Below, one piece after another: positions 61,634 through 64,000 of a stretch of DNA of 64,000 nt. The stretch is from Bacillus niameyensis. GTDB lineage: Bacteria; Bacillota; Bacilli; Bacillales; Bacillaceae_C. The notes below the pieces were generated by a model. The model was not told the origin of the DNA. It was given only the letters and a program-made list of their open reading frames with translations, and made no database searches. The stretch's first letter is position 1. The number at the start of each line of letters is the position of its first letter. Made by a program: the position numbers and the translations under genes. Location: contig NZ_LN831197.1 in the NCBI RefSeq assembly GCF_001375535.1, forward strand, positions 1,074,034 through 1,138,033, given 5' to 3'.

Positions 61634-63297
61634 AATTTGTAAAAAATGATCAAACTGCCGTCTTTGCCTTAGGTGGCCTCGGCGAAATTGGCAAAAACAC
61701 TTACGCTGTCCAATTTCAAGATGAAATTATTTTAATTGATGCCGGTATTAAATTTCCCGAAGACGAACTTCTAGGTATCGACTATGTAATCCCCGACTAT
61801 ACGTATTTGGAAAAAAATATTGATAAAATCAAGGGATTATTTGTTACTCATGGTCATGAAGATCATATCGGAGGAATTCCTTATCTATTACGCCAAGTAA
61901 ATATTCCTATATATGCTGGAAAGTTAGCGATTGGCTTGCTTAGAAACAAGCTTGAGGAACATGGTCTATTACGACATACTAAAATCATTGAAATTAAAGA
62001 AGATGATATAATAAAGTTTCGTAAAACATCTGTTACATTTTTTAGGACAACGCACAGTATCCCAGATTCCTATGGAATTGTCGTAAAAACACCACCCGGA
62101 AATATTGTTCATACTGGTGATTTTAAATTTGATTTTACTCCAGTAGGTGAACCTGCTAACCTGACAAAGATGGCTGAAATTGGTAAAGAAGGAGTACTAT
62201 GTCTACTTTCAGATAGTACTAATGCAGAGGTTCCCCATTTTACAATGTCAGAGAGTCGCGTTGGGGATAGTATTCAGGATATTTTCCGCAAAGTAGATGG
62301 GCGTATTATTTTCGCCACTTTTGCTTCAAACATCCACCGTCTGCAACAGGTGACCGATGCTGCAGTAGCACACGGTCGGAAAGTAGCTGTTTTTGGTAGA
62401 AGTATGGATGCCGCGATTGAAATTGGACAAGAATTAGGCTATATACGAGCGCCGAAAGAAACTTTTATTAGTCCGCAACAACTTAATCGTTTGCCAGCAA
62501 ATCAAGTAACCATCCTTTGTACAGGTAGCCAAGGTGAACCAATGGCAGCTTTATCTAGGATCGCGAATGGAACACATCGTCAAATCCAGATTCAACCAGG
62601 TGATACCGTTGTTTTCTCTTCATCACCTATTCCTGGAAACACAATTAGTGTAAATAGAACAATCAACCTTCTATATAAAGCAGGAGCAGATGTTATAGGT
62701 GGATCACTGAATAATATTCACACATCCGGTCATGGAGGGCAACAAGAGCAAAAACTAATGCTTAGACTAATGAATCCTAAATTCTTCATGCCTATTCACG
62801 GTGAGTTCCGTATGCAAAAAAAACACGCACAGTTAGCTGTCGAATGCGGAGTTCCTGAAGAAAATTGCTTTGTCATGGATAATGGAGAAGTACTTGCTCT
62901 TACTAGTCAATCTGCTGAAGTTGTCGGTAAAATCCCTTCAGGATCTGTGTATATAGATGGTAGCGGAATAGGCGACATTGGCAATATCGTATTACGTGAC
63001 AGAAAAATATTATCTGAAGAAGGTTTAGTTGTTGTCGTTGTCTCCATCGATATGGACAACCATAAAATATCCGCTGGACCAGATATTATTTCACGTGGAT
63101 TTGTTTATATGAGGGAATCTGGTGATTTGATTAATGAAGCCCAAAATCTTATTACAAAACATCTAAATATTGTTATGGATCGAAAAACAACTCAATGGTC
63201 AGAAATAAAAAATGAAATTATTGACACACTCAATCCATTCCTATATGAAAAAACAAAAAGAAGACCGATGATTTTGCCGATTATTATGGAAGTATAA
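61630..63297 (+). CDS. rnjA: Ribonuclease J1
   Basis: 555 residues, metallo-beta-lactamase fold: [18 protein letters not shown], and later the beta-CASP region ([15 protein letters not shown]) and [16 protein letters not shown]. 5'-3' exo- and endoribonuclease central to mRNA decay. Translationally coupled to rpoY. Confidence 0.97.
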   Translation: MKFVKNDQTAVFALGGLGEIGKNTYAVQFQDEIILIDAGIKFPEDELLGIDYVIPDYTYLEKNIDKIKGLFVTHGHEDHIGGIPYLLRQVNIPIYAGKLAIGLLRNKLEEHGLLRHTKIIEIKEDDIIKFRKTSVTFFRTTHSIPDSYGIVVKTPPGNIVHTGDFKFDFTPVGEPANLTKMAEIGKEGVLCLLSDSTNAEVPHFTMSESRVGDSIQDIFRKVDGRIIFATFASNIHRLQQVTDAAVAHGRKVAVFGRSMDAAIEIGQELGYIRAPKETFISPQQLNRLPANQVTILCTGSQGEPMAALSRIANGTHRQIQIQPGDTVVFSSSPIPGNTISVNRTINLLYKAGADVIGGSLNNIHTSGHGGQQEQKLMLRLMNPKFFMPIHGEFRMQKKHAQLAVECGVPEENCFVMDNGEVLALTSQSAEVVGKIPSGSVYIDGSGIGDIGNIVLRDRKILSEEGLVVVVVSIDMDNHKISAGPDIISRGFVYMRESGDLINEAQNLITKHLNIVMDRKTTQWSEIKNEIIDTLNPFLYEKTKRRPMILPIIMEV

Positions 63298-63305
63298 TAA
63301 GAAAT

Positions 63306-63637
63306 GAAAAGGGACTGTCCAAAAAGTGGAAGATCACTTCCCTTTTTGGCTGCCCCTTTTTTAGTTGTTTTAAACGAGGGTGTTGATTTCCGCAGAAGGC
63401 ACTCGCTTTCCGCGGGCATGGCTTGAGCCTCCTCAGTCGCTGTGCGACTTACGGGGTCTTGAAAAGGTCCACACTGAATTCGGAATTGTGGCCTTGGCTC
63501 ACAATCTCCTGAAAATAGCTAGCATTCGCCAGCTATTTTCAGGTAATAAGCAAAAAAAACACAAAAACAGGAGGAGAAAAAAGTGTCATTTTTCTCCTCC
63601 TGTTTTATTCGAGGGACTTATAGGACAGCCCCTTTTC
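63306..63637. mobile_element. MITE-like element after rnjA
   Basis: Terminal inverted repeats GAAAAGGGACTGTCC (63306-63320) and the complement of GAAAAGGGGCTGTCC (63623-63637), 14 of 15 bases equal, bounding 332 bases. Inside are a segment common in Bacillus intergenic regions (GATTTCCGCAGAAGGCACT at about 63387), an inverted repeat around AATAGCTAGC, and a hairpin. No transposase. No clear target duplication was found. The ends resemble those of IS1182-like elements, but this was not checked. Confidence 0.65.
63564..63606 (+). terminator. Strong hairpin within the MITE-like element
   Basis: Perfect 18-base arms AAAACAGGAGGAGAAAAA / TTTTTCTCCTCCTGTTTT with a seven-base loop. It likely terminates rnjA transcripts. 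Confidence 0.8.
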
Positions 63638-64000
63638 GCTGGCTAGCTCCAGCGCCCAGCGACTTGTAAACTTTCAGCTTCTTCCTACGATAAGTCAACA
63701 TCAGTTCGTCCTATCGGACTCACCGTGTTTCCTTTATCTCGGGCCAACAGGACGTTGGTCAGAACGGCGTTGCGCCAGGATGGCGCGTTTTTAGCCGTTC
63801 ATCCTTATTATAAAAGTTTGTACGTCGCTAAACGGGCGCTTACGCTTTTCGTTGGCTAGCTCCAGCGCCCAGCGACTTGCAAACTTTCAGTTTCTTCCTA
63901 CGATAAGTCAACATCGGCTCGTTCCTCGCCGTGTTTCCTTTATCTCGTCAGAAGCTTAAAAAGTTTGTACGTCGCTTAACGGGCGCTTACGCTTTTCGTT
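63638..64000. repeat. Tandem intergenic repeat reaching the window end
   Basis: Two copies starting GGCTAGCTCCAGCGCCC (63639 and 63852) followed by ACGATAAGTCAACATC..., and two copies of TTTGTACGTCGCT.AACGGGC (63816 and 63964) continuing beyond the window. No ORF with a ribosome binding site. Typical of mobile repetitive elements of Bacillaceae. Confidence 0.7.

Overview
The window is a piece of an A+T-rich Firmicute chromosome, almost certainly Bacillaceae. The host genes fall in the order known from Bacillus subtilis: rnjA-rpoY, ykrA, def, ykyA, pdhABCD, UPF0223 (yktA), an inositol monophosphatase, ylaF, typA, ylaH, ylaI, ylaJ, ylaK/phoH, then ylaL, ylaN, ftsW, ctaA, ctaB. Ribosome binding sites are strong AGGAGG types and many genes start at TTG or GTG. 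Several B. subtilis neighbours are absent, including pycA between ftsW and ctaA and a glutaminase gene between ylaL and ylaN.

About 40.1 kb in the middle (roughly 5312 to 45455) is an intact-looking siphovirus prophage inserted in ylaK (phoH family). The last 39 codons of ylaK lie at 5193-5311 and the first about 403 codons at 45456-46658. Both junctions carry the 7-bp core ATTCATC, and removing the prophage restores a 442-codon gene. The integrase is a large serine recombinase (43839-45380) next to the right junction.

Prophage layout, right to left. Lysogeny module: integrase, an unrecognised three-gene cassette (41414-43756), an ImmA-like protein, a lipoprotein, a CI-like repressor, then divergently a Cro-like gene and early regulators. 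Replication module (34-37.8 kb): a lambda O-like initiator containing 12-bp iterons, a DnaC-like loader, SSB and YopX. Nucleic-acid metabolism and small proteins (29.5-34 kb): MazG-like, a C5 methyltransferase lacking its SAM-binding end, an MmcB-like nuclease fold and many short ORFs. Late control (28.3-29.5 kb): an ArpU-like regulator, a minimal tyrosine recombinase and four helically phased TGGCAGA repeats. Packaging, head and tail (11.5-28.2 kb): HNH nuclease, terminases, portal, ClpP-like protease, HK97 capsid, connectors, tail proteins with a programmed -1 frameshift, tape measure, Dit, tail endopeptidase and an SGNH-hydrolase tail protein. Lysis and left end (5.4-11.5 kb): a second tyrosine recombinase, holin, amidase, two HTH genes, and an FtsK / replication-relaxation / membrane protein trio.

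The most striking find is at 9559-9790 on the minus strand, between holin and the tyrosine recombinase. A class I cyclic di-GMP riboswitch (GEMM-I) is followed by a hairpin that covers part of the ribosome binding site of a 41-codon SinI-like anti-repressor, and the unit has terminators on both sides. This would put a phage-borne anti-repressor under control of a host second messenger. Other candidates are the three-gene cassette, the iteron origin, the phased late-promoter repeats, the phage terminator that falls before the stop codon of the chimeric ylaK, a 332-bp MITE-like element after rnjA, and a 23-residue cationic peptide gene upstream of rpoY.
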